IMG/VR virus record: IMGVR_UViG_3300018080_000357
Span: 1 to 36,899 of that record
DNA from: a virus
Strand: one strand, 5' to 3'
Length of the DNA stretch: 36,899 nt
A program made the position numbers and the translations under genes. Numbering within the stretch: the first letter of the stretch is position 1; each line of letters begins with the position of its first letter. The notes under the pieces are model-generated. The model was not told the DNA's origin and made no database searches. It saw only the letters and a list, made by a program, of their open reading frames with translations. Shown here piece by piece: positions 6,559 through 15,295 of this stretch.

Positions 6559-9339
6559 TTATCTCCCTAAAATTGGTGTTTGTGGTTGTACACGTGGGAC
6601 TAAACCACTATTTGGTGATTGATCTACAGGCCTATCGAATAATGTTTGCGTGCCTGTTATTACCGTTGCTGCTGTGGGTGTTGCTGACTCTTTAAACCAT
6701 GTGCCTAGTTTTGTGAGTATGTTATCACCCCTTGCTGCTTTAGCCCTTATATTAAGGCTAAAATCCCTCCTAAGAGAGTTAAGATTGTCTATGATATACC
6801 TTAACCTAAAAACCTCCATACCTCTGGGAGTGCCTGATGGTCCTACTGGTTTTGGTATCTCTTGTAAGAATAACTTTAATGCTGCAGCCTTTTTAACTGC
6901 ATTAGGTCCAAATATAAGGTTTGCTGATTCTCTAGGCATAGCCTCAATCTTTTTAGCTAGCTTTAATGGATTGACGTTTGCTCCGATTGTAGCTCCCTTT
7001 GCTAGCTCTGCTATTTTGCCTTGCCTTAATGTTTCAAATGCCTCAGGGAATGCTTTTTTAACAGCAGCTATTTTCCTTGGGTCATTTGTATTTAAGACTT
7101 TGTTTATTCTAGCTATCTCTGGAGTTTTTTCTAAAAAGTCTTTTAATGCTGTTTTAGGAGCTCCTTTAATAGCTGTTTTTTGCCCTGGCCTCTTTAATAT
7201 TGTGGCTACCTCATCAATAGACTCTTTGTAAATTTTGTCGGCTAGTTCTATTTCTTTTTTTGCTTTTTTGAAAAACCCCGGACCCGATCCTCTAGGAGCC
7301 CTTGGGACTTTTGGTTTTCTTTTTGAGAGAGGTCCAAAAATATCTTCAACAAGGGCATTATCAGAGTTTGCTTTTATATAATCGACTAGTTTCTGGCCTT
7401 CTAAAAAATGTTTACCGCTAGCACCTAAAGAGCCTACTACGTCTCCTGGCTCGATATTTGCTAATTCTGGTATTGTTGCATCTAGCTCATCTGCTAACTC
7501 TTGAAAACTAATTTCATAGCCCTCATGAGTAAGAAATGTATCCTCATCCACTTTTTTATAAAATTGGCTGAACGTATCATCCTCAACATCTGTAACAGAT
7601 AGAAAACCATGTTTTTTAATGTCTGCCTCTGTTACCTCATCAGTGGCTTTGCCAAGTTTATTTGCCACTGCCATTATTGTGAAGCCGCCGACATCGTTAG
7701 GCTCATCTGAGAAAAAAGCTTTAGGTGAATAACCTTCATCTGAAAACTTACTAAAACCAGTAACAGACTCAGGAGATACACCCTCTGTCTTTATCTTTTT
7801 TCCAATATCCTTTGTGGTTTGATGAAACAAAAACCTTGGAAAACCCTCATCTGTAGTTGTTTGTTTTGAAAACGCAGGCTGTTTAGCTGCTTTTTTAGCT
7901 AGCTCTCTAGCCTCTGTAGACCTTCTAGCTAATTCTATCAAAGTCTCACTTCTAGCTTTAGTGATTGGTTCGTAAAGCTGACCTAGTATCTGCCTGTTAG
8001 TTTTATTTAGTGGGTCTCTAGCTAGCTCATTGCCTATAGCTGTCCTGAATTTTTTCAAGTCATCAAGGTTTGCAATACCATCTAATTGCTCCTCAAATGT
8101 ATTGAGTTTTGCAAGGCCAGCCTTATCAAATTTCAATTGATTTTTTATCTCATCAATTTTGTTTTTGATTGGGTCAATATTTGGTTTGTATGCTTTACGC
8201 CTAAATAGTGTTTCATACTTTGTATATAGTGCCTCTGCAGGCTCTAATTTACTGGCTAAAGACTCAGATATTTGCTTGCCTGCCTGATCACCTACTTCGA
8301 ATGATGATCTTTCAGATGCCTCAGATACGATACCATCTGCTACATCCTGGACAGCTTGCCTATTTTTCTCTACCTGTTTTCTAACACCAATACCGCCTAT
8401 CATACCACCTGACTGGGCTTGTGCAGACTCTAACTCCTGCAATATCCTAGACTCAGACAATTGACCCGGTGTGGCTGTAGCACCCAATTCTTTAGCTGCT
8501 GCCTCAATTTCAGGAGCTGATTTTTTTAGACCTGCAGAGAATTTAGAAACTATTTTCCCTACTCCTTTGCCTAATCCCCTAAGTAATACACCTGCACCAC
8601 CCCCTAAAAGCTCACCACCTGCACCTAACAATCCTGCTTGTGCTATTGCACTTGGATCTAACTCCTCTCTAGCCCCTACTGCCTGAGATACCCTTTGCCT
8701 ACCCTTTTCAAATAAGGCTGTGGTTGCACCTGCTCCTAATAAACCACCTGTTAATAAACCAGCACCACCACCTATTACCATACCTGCAGGACCGCCTGCT
8801 GTACCTGCTGCTACACCTAAAGGAGCTCCTACTGTAGCACCGACTAAACCACCAACACCTGCTGCTGCACCCTCTAAGACATCCCCGACAATATCAAATG
8901 CATCAAATGCATCTATACCCTCTGGGTCTACAGGCTCGAATTGAGTGCTGTCTGGTTTTCTTATTTCAAGGTTGCCATTTACAAACCTAGTCTCATTGCC
9001 TAGACGTTTGAAATATGCCTCTTGGACTTGTGGGTTTTGATCTAATAAGTTTTTGGCTACAAGCCTCGGAATACTAACGCCACCAAAAAAGCCTGGGTCC
9101 TCAGATGGCCTGGCCTTTGCCATAGCACCAAAAATAACATTCCTTACTTTAGATGCCCTTGGATCGTCTGGATTTTGGGCTTTTATCTTTTTAGCCTCAC
9201 GCCATGCCTTTGCATGTACATCTGTTAGGCCTAAAACCTGTAAAGCAGCACCGGCTTTTTGTCTCTTTGCCTGGTCTGGGCTATCTATATTGTCAGCAGC
9301 ATAATTAAGCGCTTTTTTGTCTACTTCGATAGATGGCAT
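6559..9339 (-). CDS. 926-aa internal virion (ejection) protein with an ART-like segment
   Basis: Largest gene. Residues about 150-262 are extremely Gly/Ala-rich with several hydrophobic helices (GVGGLVGATVGAPLGVAAGT), as in membrane-penetrating ejection proteins such as P22 gp16. Residues 270-480 and 690-870 are charged helices likely to form coiled coils. Between them, about 500-650 looks like an inserted globular domain: FLFHQTT (503-509), a Lys/Glu/Gly turn, AFFSDEP (541-547) and a later Glu-rich segment. This resembles the H-x-T, then Y/F-F-S/T pattern of ADP-ribosyltransferase folds. No lytic transglycosylase motif is seen. It heads a run into the fibre gene with a 3-bp gap. Confidence 0.75.
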   Translation of the reverse strand: MPSIEVDKKALNYAADNIDSPDQAKRQKAGAALQVLGLTDVHAKAWREAKKIKAQNPDDPRASKVRNVIFGAMAKARPSEDPGFFGGVSIPRLVAKNLLDQNPQVQEAYFKRLGNETRFVNGNLEIRKPDSTQFEPVDPEGIDAFDAFDIVGDVLEGAAAGVGGLVGATVGAPLGVAAGTAGGPAGMVIGGGAGLLTGGLLGAGATTALFEKGRQRVSQAVGAREELDPSAIAQAGLLGAGGELLGGGAGVLLRGLGKGVGKIVSKFSAGLKKSAPEIEAAAKELGATATPGQLSESRILQELESAQAQSGGMIGGIGVRKQVEKNRQAVQDVADGIVSEASERSSFEVGDQAGKQISESLASKLEPAEALYTKYETLFRRKAYKPNIDPIKNKIDEIKNQLKFDKAGLAKLNTFEEQLDGIANLDDLKKFRTAIGNELARDPLNKTNRQILGQLYEPITKARSETLIELARRSTEARELAKKAAKQPAFSKQTTTDEGFPRFLFHQTTKDIGKKIKTEGVSPESVTGFSKFSDEGYSPKAFFSDEPNDVGGFTIMAVANKLGKATDEVTEADIKKHGFLSVTDVEDDTFSQFYKKVDEDTFLTHEGYEISFQELADELDATIPELANIEPGDVVGSLGASGKHFLEGQKLVDYIKANSDNALVEDIFGPLSKRKPKVPRAPRGSGPGFFKKAKKEIELADKIYKESIDEVATILKRPGQKTAIKGAPKTALKDFLEKTPEIARINKVLNTNDPRKIAAVKKAFPEAFETLRQGKIAELAKGATIGANVNPLKLAKKIEAMPRESANLIFGPNAVKKAAALKLFLQEIPKPVGPSGTPRGMEVFRLRYIIDNLNSLRRDFSLNIRAKAARGDNILTKLGTWFKESATPTAATVITGTQTLFDRPVDQSPNSGLVPRVQPQTPILGR

Positions 9340-9342
9340 TAT

Positions 9343-10350
9343 TTATCTCCCAGGTAGTAATACTGTGCCTTGCCCTTGCGGTAATATGTTGCCTCTAGGT
9401 TTTTGTGTCTCTCTTAAAAGAATATCTACAGCATCTGCGTCTGTTATATCTGCCTTTGCTGTACCCTCTCCTGGCAATCCTATGCCTGATATTGTAGGTT
9501 GCTGCATAGCTTGTTTAGCTCTTTCAAATACCTCTTGTCTGCTAGGTATTAAATCTACAACATTCAGTTTATCCTCTACAAACTCAGGGTCAATATTTCT
9601 AAAAAGGTTGCTTAAACTCTTAACAGCACTTTTTTGTTTGGCTGTTAGTTCTAATTCTCTAGCTCCCTTTATAACATTGGTAGCCTCTAATAATGCTGCC
9701 CTAACCCCAGGAGTGAAAACCTTATTCTCTAATTTTTGTCCAGCAAATGCCCTTGCCTGCTCTAGTATTGCAGGGTCAGAGCCAAACGCTAGTATATCCC
9801 TATCCGAAGGCCTTGCATCACCTGCAAGCCTAAGAATAAACCGTTTGGCAATCTCATCTGCCTTTGGAGTTTTTAAGTTTAAGAGTATCTCTAACTGATT
9901 GGCACCACTCAAAGCATCTACAGTCTTTGCTATAGGTCCAGTAGTTTTTATTTTCTCAATCTCACCAACAAGTTTTGCTTGCCTCTCATCAAACTTATCT
10001 GCCTCTTTTTTAGTGATAAACTGGCTCTCTCTAACCTCTCCAGTCCTCTCATCTGTTACCTTAAATTTTCTAGGAGACTTTATTTTAAATGCTCCTAGAG
10101 TATCTGATTGGCCTATGTCTACAAACTTATCTTGTATTTCTGATTGAAATACATCGCCTTTTTTAACTCTGGCCAATTGCTCTTGTTGGGATTGCAATTG
10201 CTCTGCTTGTAGCTTTTTTAGATCTGCCTGCTCCATAGCAGACTTAATACCAAATACACTCTGGGCTATACTTAACCCTTTGGCTATTGTCATCAAAGGA
10301 TCTTTCTCACGTCGCCTTTGTGGTGTTACAACCGATACTGGACTAGGCAT
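9343..10350 (-). CDS. Putative internal virion protein, 335 aa
   Basis: I do not recognise a family. The N-terminus (PSPVSVVTPQRRREKDPL) resembles that of the next upstream protein (VEVQQPQRQQKDPL): a Pro/Gln/Arg-rich start ending in KDPL. Residues about 25-65 form a Gln-rich coiled coil; the rest is helical and charged. The C-terminus (RGNILPQGQGTVLLPGR) resembles the end of the 926-aa protein (VPRVQPQTPILGR). Shared ends across neighbours suggest common assembly signals of the internal core. Gaps of 3 and 9 bp place it in the ejection-protein block. Confidence 0.65.
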   Translation of the reverse strand: MPSPVSVVTPQRRREKDPLMTIAKGLSIAQSVFGIKSAMEQADLKKLQAEQLQSQQEQLARVKKGDVFQSEIQDKFVDIGQSDTLGAFKIKSPRKFKVTDERTGEVRESQFITKKEADKFDERQAKLVGEIEKIKTTGPIAKTVDALSGANQLEILLNLKTPKADEIAKRFILRLAGDARPSDRDILAFGSDPAILEQARAFAGQKLENKVFTPGVRAALLEATNVIKGARELELTAKQKSAVKSLSNLFRNIDPEFVEDKLNVVDLIPSRQEVFERAKQAMQQPTISGIGLPGEGTAKADITDADAVDILLRETQKPRGNILPQGQGTVLLPGR

Positions 10351-10359
10351 ATTTTTCTC

Positions 10360-10713
10360 CTAAACTTGCTGTAATGCTAAACCGATTGGCCTTTGAAACA
10401 TAGCTCTTTGCTCCTCTGGCAGTTGATTAACAGCCTCTTGAGCCTCTCTTAATGCCATCAAAGATTGCTGCCTACTAGGAGATGCCTCTAGCCGTCTACT
10501 AATAGAACCTTGCCCAGAGGTAGGTTGCTCCATAGGTTGCTCCTGAGGCTGTCTTATCGCTTGTAATGCTGTAGAGCCTGCAGTCATAGCAGGACCTATC
10601 ACCTGGCCACCGGGCACCAATGAAACAATCGGACCTGCTACCTGAGCTACACCTAATAATGTGCCTAGAGGGTCTTTTTGCTGTCTTTGTGGTTGCTGTA
10701 CCTCTACTGCCAT
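10360..10713 (-). CDS. Small Pro/Gln-rich internal virion protein candidate
   Basis: 117 aa. The Gln-rich N-terminus with the KDPL element is followed by a Gly/Val/Pro hydrophobic stretch (about residues 17-45, GTLLGVAQVAGPIVSLVPGG) able to insert in a membrane, then a Pro/Gln linker and a short C-terminal helix. Composition and position between two putative internal proteins suggest a minor ejection protein. No named family recognised. Confidence 0.6.
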   Translation of the reverse strand: MAVEVQQPQRQQKDPLGTLLGVAQVAGPIVSLVPGGQVIGPAMTAGSTALQAIRQPQEQPMEQPTSGQGSISRRLEASPSRQQSLMALREAQEAVNQLPEEQRAMFQRPIGLALQQV

Positions 10714-10722
10714 TTTAGTCCC

Positions 10723-11562
10723 CTATATCCCAAATGTTTTTCTGATTGGAGTAATAGTTGTCATCCCGGCTAGTGGGTTAAGAGCTGTCATCATCCCCTC
10801 ACCGGTACTAAAGTCAGTGCTAAGGCCTATATTACCAAAACCCAACTGATCAAATAAACCAGGTGACCCTTGTCCTGCTGCTTGTATGCCCATTCTTATA
10901 TTGTGGTCTGTTACTCTTACTTGCTCGGCAAACTCTTGATCAAACATTGCCTGCTCGAAAGACCTTTGCAGACCTGATTCCTTAGCAGCAAAGTCTAGCT
11001 GTTTTTGTTGTAAATTACCGGCATCTCTAGCCGCTGCTGCTGCTAAAACTCTTTGTTGTTTTAATGCTGCTGCTGATTGGCCTGCTTGAAACTCTTCGGC
11101 ACCTAATCTCTCACCAGTTAAAAAGCCTCTTTGCAGTTCTGCTTGCCCTGCACCAAACTCCTGAGCTCCTAATCTCTCTCCTCTTTGAAACTCTCTACCT
11201 AAACCTGCCTGTGTTTCAGCAAATTTTCTAGCTAGAGCACTCTGGCCTGCACCAAACTCTTGAGAGCCAAGTCTCTCACTGGTAGCAAACTCTCTAGCCC
11301 TACTCTCAGCATCAAGTCTCTCCTGCTCACCTAATTTAGCAAACTCAATACCCTCACGGGCTGTCTGCAATCTCCTAGCTCCTGCCTCACCTGCTTGCTG
11401 CTCTGCTTTAATAGCCTCACCTGAGGCTTGTGCTCCTAGTGCAGCAAAACGTCTTTTTAAAGCATCTTTTTGCTCTTGAGTCTGAGCCTTTGCTTGTTGC
11501 TCGGCTCTCCTTTGCAGGATATTGAATTTATCTGCAGTTGCTCCCGATATTCTTAAACCCAT
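10723..11562 (-). CDS. Internal virion protein with 11-residue (hendecad) repeats
   Basis: 279 aa. Residues 90-166 consist of seven consecutive 11-residue units of the form x-E-F-x-x-G-x-x-L-x-x (for example REFQRGERLGA then QEFGAGQAELQ). Looser copies extend over about 72-210. Hendecads form slightly right-handed coiled coils, suiting a long rod or helical bundle. The N-terminus has Gln/Ala-rich helices; the C-terminal 55 residues are Gly/Thr-rich and not coiled. It overlaps the hub gene by one base. Likely a core or ejection protein, inferred from the neighbourhood. Confidence 0.7.
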   Translation of the reverse strand: MGLRISGATADKFNILQRRAEQQAKAQTQEQKDALKRRFAALGAQASGEAIKAEQQAGEAGARRLQTAREGIEFAKLGEQERLDAESRAREFATSERLGSQEFGAGQSALARKFAETQAGLGREFQRGERLGAQEFGAGQAELQRGFLTGERLGAEEFQAGQSAAALKQQRVLAAAAARDAGNLQQKQLDFAAKESGLQRSFEQAMFDQEFAEQVRVTDHNIRMGIQAAGQGSPGLFDQLGFGNIGLSTDFSTGEGMMTALNPLAGMTTITPIRKTFGI

Positions 11563-13460
11563 TATCTCTGCCCTTTCAAATTATAAGTTAAGTTAAGAGC
11601 CAATATTTTGAATTTTTGATCTACTTTATTTTGATTGCCGAACCTGAATTGCAAACGCTTGCCTGTTAATTGACCTAGAAATACTTTGGTATCAATCTCA
11701 TCGGCACCACCACCCCACACATCTCTACCCCACATCATGGTACCCCATAGAGAACCGCCTGGGTTTAAATCAATCTGCCTAACATTACCCTCACCACTAT
11801 CTGAGTCTAATCTTAGATTCATATCCATGTAGTATGCTGCAGGTTGCTCATAGAGAATATTGGCAAATCTCCAATCTTTGGTGATGATCTCATGGCCTTT
11901 ATTACCTGAAAATTCTTTAGTCCAGTAATAGGAGTCTATAGCTGCCCCGTTATCATTGTATGTATCTGTGTTTGCCTCGAATATATAACCATCATCATTG
12001 CTAGAGGCATAGTAGACCTTATCATCGTATATTTGCAGTTGGGCTGCATTTAACCCAGTCCAAGGCACCCATGTGAATTTTTGGGCTTTGGCAATGTTTT
12101 CAATAGAAAAGTCAAATAAATAAATTCTATTGTTTATGGTATTGCCTGTGTCGTATGTCAGAGTGATATATGCTTTTCTCTTAAATACCAAAGATGAGAT
12201 ATTACCTACATAAGCCTCCTGCACTTTAAACATGTCAGGCTCTATCTTATCACTCTTAAACTCACTACCTGCTGCCTGGATGGTTAAAAGTGTTGCTGTA
12301 GCCTCTGTGGTTTGCCCTGCTATAGCTGCAAATCCCACAAAATTCTCATCGCTTGTGGCTGGAAACATCACCCTATTTTGGTATCTAAACATCCCAAATG
12401 GAGACCTTGTGCCCAGAGATGTCTTTACTCTTATATCCTGCCATGTAGATGCATCTGTAGATGGCATGTAAATGATCCAAATGGATTTTCTGCAGCCTAC
12501 AACTATGGAGTTATCGAATATCTCTAGCCCTACTGGAATATCCCCAGTTTTATCCCCAATGCGCCTAAAGCTTGTGGATTTAAAAACGTATGGATTGCCA
12601 ATTTCGGAATATTTAACAAAATTGGTAGCTGGGTCTATGACAAAGAGCCTCGATTGATGAAACACGATTGCTGAATAATTTGGTGGCTCACCCTGATCTG
12701 TGGGAGCTGCAGCACCTAATGAGGCATCTGCAATAGCATCATCATAGGTAGTAGTGGTGTTGTCCTCTATTGTGGTCACTAGTTTATAAACAGTACCACT
12801 GTTTTCTGTCCTATAGAGTCTCCTAGAATTAACACCAAATGAAATAGGAGCTATTGGAATGGATGTTACCCTTATATCCTCTGTGGCTGCTGTAAATGTA
12901 TTACTTACAGGATTGACATCACCCTCTACTAGGTTTGAATTGACGTAGGTAACTTTATAAGAATAAACACCGGTGAGATTGTTACCGCTGGGTGCTGTAC
13001 CTGCTGTCATTGTAGTAGTAGGTGCTGGGATACCATGCCTAGTAAAATGAGAATTGTATTTATATGGGGTGCCGTCTCCATTGCAGTAAAATCGATAGTC
13101 CTCATATTCAGCAGAGGCCACCCTTAATCCTGCTGTATAGACCGATACTGCAGAGGGAATAGATAGCAATGATGTGCCTGAGAGTACATGCATTGTACCG
13201 TCTGCCCAGGCTGTCATAGACTCGGCACCATCGGATGTGTGTCTTATATAAAAGCCATCAAATGCAAATGAGCCTATTGTAGCAGTGTTTAGAATATCAG
13301 TACCGCCACGGGTCTCTACACTACCATTGCCAAAAATAACATTCTGACAATCAGGAGACTCATTTTCTAATAGTAGAGCTCTATCGAATTTATTATTTAG
13401 CCCACCATCAAAGCCTATCCTGCCTGATTGTGGATAAACTACATTGAAAACGCTTGTCAT
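11562..13460 (-). CDS. Tail hub/nozzle-type protein (P22 gp10 or T7 gp12-like role)
   Basis: 632 aa, beta-rich, with many Asn/Asp/Thr-Gly turns and repeated hydrophobic-aromatic strands (RLFVIDPATNFVKYSEIG, KVYYASSNDDGYIFEA), as in propeller-type tail hub proteins. An early block (FDGGLNNKFDRALLLENESPDCQNVIF) reads like the start of many podoviral stabilisation or tail-tube-B proteins. Near the C-terminus a Trp-rich LWGTMMWGRDVWGGG segment recurs in the 126-aa gene upstream. The ATG at 13460 has a GGGG stretch upstream; a GTG three codons earlier is possible. It overlaps the adaptor gene by 4 nt, the usual adaptor-hub order. Confidence 0.75.
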   Translation of the reverse strand: MTSVFNVVYPQSGRIGFDGGLNNKFDRALLLENESPDCQNVIFGNGSVETRGGTDILNTATIGSFAFDGFYIRHTSDGAESMTAWADGTMHVLSGTSLLSIPSAVSVYTAGLRVASAEYEDYRFYCNGDGTPYKYNSHFTRHGIPAPTTTMTAGTAPSGNNLTGVYSYKVTYVNSNLVEGDVNPVSNTFTAATEDIRVTSIPIAPISFGVNSRRLYRTENSGTVYKLVTTIEDNTTTTYDDAIADASLGAAAPTDQGEPPNYSAIVFHQSRLFVIDPATNFVKYSEIGNPYVFKSTSFRRIGDKTGDIPVGLEIFDNSIVVGCRKSIWIIYMPSTDASTWQDIRVKTSLGTRSPFGMFRYQNRVMFPATSDENFVGFAAIAGQTTEATATLLTIQAAGSEFKSDKIEPDMFKVQEAYVGNISSLVFKRKAYITLTYDTGNTINNRIYLFDFSIENIAKAQKFTWVPWTGLNAAQLQIYDDKVYYASSNDDGYIFEANTDTYNDNGAAIDSYYWTKEFSGNKGHEIITKDWRFANILYEQPAAYYMDMNLRLDSDSGEGNVRQIDLNPGGSLWGTMMWGRDVWGGGADEIDTKVFLGQLTGKRLQFRFGNQNKVDQKFKILALNLTYNLKGQR

Positions 13461-14095
13461 ACATAGCACCCCACAGCAGGTGGATAGTCAGCATCATATT
13501 CTCTGACATGAGCCTGCCTATCGGTTCGTTTTCTATGAGCAGTCTCTTTTAAAGCTTTCTCTACAGTGAGAGCCCACCGATTAAGGTGAAAAGTGCTCAT
13601 TTGCCTATCCTTATCTTTGGCAAAAAATGCTGCCAGGATAAAATCAACAATAGCTAGATGATATTGCTCAGGTACATTTAATACTGAGGTAGCTGTTACC
13701 TTAGAGGCTCTTTGATGAGTAAACATCTTAATCGTTTTACTGGCTGTGTCTGGAGTAGGGAATAAAATCACTACATCATTCCAAATAGCATAGCTATCAG
13801 GAGTACCCGTGGTCTCTGTGGTAGATGTTTTAGGGTCATTTCTGAGCTCCACCTTAACAAGAGGATCACCATCATATTCTATTCTTTTAATTGAGATTGT
13901 ATTGTCTGGGTAAGTATACTCACGTTGATCTGCCACACTATCGGTAGTGAAAGTCTCCTCAATTAAATCTACCTCAACACCTAGCTCTAATTGAGCCTGA
14001 TAGATGAGATTGAAAATCATAGCCTGAGGAAAAAAGTCATCTCCCACAGCATTATATAATTGCCTTGCATGTGTTTCTATTTCAGTTGGTGTCAT
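13457..14095 (-). CDS. Head-tail/tail adaptor protein
   Basis: 212 aa. The pattern (helical MTPTEIETHARQLYNAVGD, a central beta part with REYTYPDNTISIKRIEYDGDPL, then helices YHLAIVDFILAAFFAKDKDR) matches the adaptor family of podoviruses comparable to P22 gp4 or T7 gp11, which docks below the portal. In P22 and T7 this protein joins the portal to the hub, and here it lies directly upstream of the hub gene with a 4-nt overlap. Assigned by pattern and order rather than by a unique motif. Confidence 0.75.
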   Translation of the reverse strand: MTPTEIETHARQLYNAVGDDFFPQAMIFNLIYQAQLELGVEVDLIEETFTTDSVADQREYTYPDNTISIKRIEYDGDPLVKVELRNDPKTSTTETTGTPDSYAIWNDVVILFPTPDTASKTIKMFTHQRASKVTATSVLNVPEQYHLAIVDFILAAFFAKDKDRQMSTFHLNRWALTVEKALKETAHRKRTDRQAHVREYDADYPPAVGCYV

Positions 14096-14098
14096 CGT

Positions 14099-14479
14099 CT
14101 AACTCCAAGTAGTTGTAGCAAAACTTGCTGCAGTAAAACTTGCATCGCTAAGGGTGGGGGTCGAAAATTCGGTGTCTATGGCATTGTTTGCATCTGTACC
14201 ACCACCGGGGAATACATAGTTATAGTCCCCACTTTTTAATTGTAGCACAGTAGCATCTGAGCTCAGATTGACTGAGTTTGTAATGCCAATTATAAAGAAA
14301 AAATTCAAAGAATCAGCTAAAGTGACTGACCCCGTTATTCCTTTACTTACATCAAGGGCTACAGTTTTCGACCCCTCACCCCAATCATCAACACCCCAGA
14401 CCATCTCACCCCATAAAGATGGCTCACCACCCCCTAAGAGGTTAAAGGATGCTGATATTGTCTTAGTAAAGTCTGCCAT
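14099..14479 (-). CDS. Small virion protein with a Trp-Gly repeat motif
   Basis: 126 aa, Ser/Thr/Gly-rich, probably beta. Residues about 21-35 (SLWGEMVWGVDDWGEG) share the pattern L-W-G-x-M-x-W-G-x-D-x-W-G-x-G with the hub protein C-terminus. A hydrophobic FFFIIGI lies mid-protein. The C-terminus (FTAASFATTTW-S) is Ser/Thr-rich. The shared motif suggests a common binding site or paralogous segment. It lies 3 bp from the adaptor gene. Function unknown; minor tail or head-surface protein is likely. Confidence 0.65.
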   Translation of the reverse strand: MADFTKTISASFNLLGGGEPSLWGEMVWGVDDWGEGSKTVALDVSKGITGSVTLADSLNFFFIIGITNSVNLSSDATVLQLKSGDYNYVFPGGGTDANNAIDTEFSTPTLSDASFTAASFATTTWS

Positions 14480-14480
14480 A

Positions 14481-14924
14481 TTACCCTACTGTAATGTCGG
14501 TGGAGACTATTAACGTATCATTGGCACCCTTATTGATTGTTGCCTCTACGTCTCTGTTAAAAAGTGTCCCTCCAGTAGAGCTAGAGAAAACTCCATACTC
14601 GACTATGGCACCGGTACCTAAACCACTAGCAAATGTCGCCTCTACACGATAAATGGCATTGGCTGCATTTGTTACAACACCGGTTTGCCTAGCTAGCTCT
14701 GTACCTAAAGCAGTGTTATTTGCATTTTCTGCAGTACCATCTGTGCCAATCGCACAGTATCTCATCGTGAATGTTGCTGCTGCTGTGGCAGCACTATCCA
14801 AAAACTCAGCTACAAACGACTTGCCTACATCTGTAATGACATTGGTGCCTTTTCTCTCCTCTTTTAGCTCACCTGGAGCTCCATAGAGCCGAATACACCA
14901 CTCACCCTTAAGATTGATTGACAT
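14481..14924 (-). CDS. Virion structural protein, beta-sandwich type
   Basis: 147 aa starting MSINLKGEW. The sequence MRYCAIGTDGTAENANNTALGTELAR is a pattern seen in many phage tail or baseplate-periphery proteins (x-Y-x-A-I-G-T-G-T-x, then D-T-A-L-G-x-E), followed by alternating beta strands (YRVEATFASGLGTG, VEYGVFSSSTGGTLFNRD). AGGAG lies 7 nt before base 14924; an ATG two codons earlier overlaps that signal and is unlikely. It overlaps the zinc-finger gene by 17 nt. Probably a surface or fibre-associated protein; exact role unknown. Confidence 0.7.
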   Translation of the reverse strand: MSINLKGEWCIRLYGAPGELKEERKGTNVITDVGKSFVAEFLDSAATAAATFTMRYCAIGTDGTAENANNTALGTELARQTGVVTNAANAIYRVEATFASGLGTGAIVEYGVFSSSTGGTLFNRDVEATINKGANDTLIVSTDITVG

Positions 14925-15285
14925 CCTCATCTCCTGTAGAGCCGTCTGCCATGGTGCCCTTTTCTAAATCCTCATGAGTTTTTAAGTGCTCATTTAAACC
15001 TTTTTGGGATTTACAAACCTTACCACAGGCCTGGCATTTGAATTTATTCATATTTGCTTTTTTAACATCTGCAGAGCTCTCAAACTTTAGCCATTTGAAA
15101 AACCTTGGATCCGGTACACCATTTTTTAACCTTGGTGGTGTACCCATAGTGCCCTTAAAAAGTAGAGCCTCTCCTGACTCCATTTCTATAGAATCTTTAG
15201 GAGCTATATAAATTTTATTCCCTTTGAAGTTTTCCTCATAGGGATAGTCATTAAGATTAGTAATTCTAGTCATACCTGGTTGCAT
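14908..15285 (-). CDS. Small protein with a C-terminal C2H2 zinc finger
   Basis: 125 aa from MQPGMTRITN. The N-terminal about 75 residues look like a small beta domain (NKIYIAPKDSIEMESGEALLF). Residues about 82-106 are a classical C2H2 finger: FKCQACGKVCKSQKGLNEH with C84, C87, H100 and H104 (C-x2-C-x12-H-x3-H), hydrophobic Leu correctly placed. The tail is acidic. GAGG lies 5 nt before base 15285. Its place among virion genes suggests a structural or capsid-binding role; a DNA- or protein-binding regulator is the alternative. Confidence 0.75.
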   Translation of the reverse strand: MQPGMTRITNLNDYPYEENFKGNKIYIAPKDSIEMESGEALLFKGTMGTPPRLKNGVPDPRFFKWLKFESSADVKKANMNKFKCQACGKVCKSQKGLNEHLKTHEDLEKGTMADGSTGDEDVNQS

Positions 15286-15295
15286 AAAAACCTCA

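Noticed and set aside
8471-8944. Pro/Ala/Thr-rich rightward ORFs opposite the 926-aa gene
   Set aside because: They are antisense reading of the Gly/Ala/Val-rich segment of the leftward gene; no start signals.
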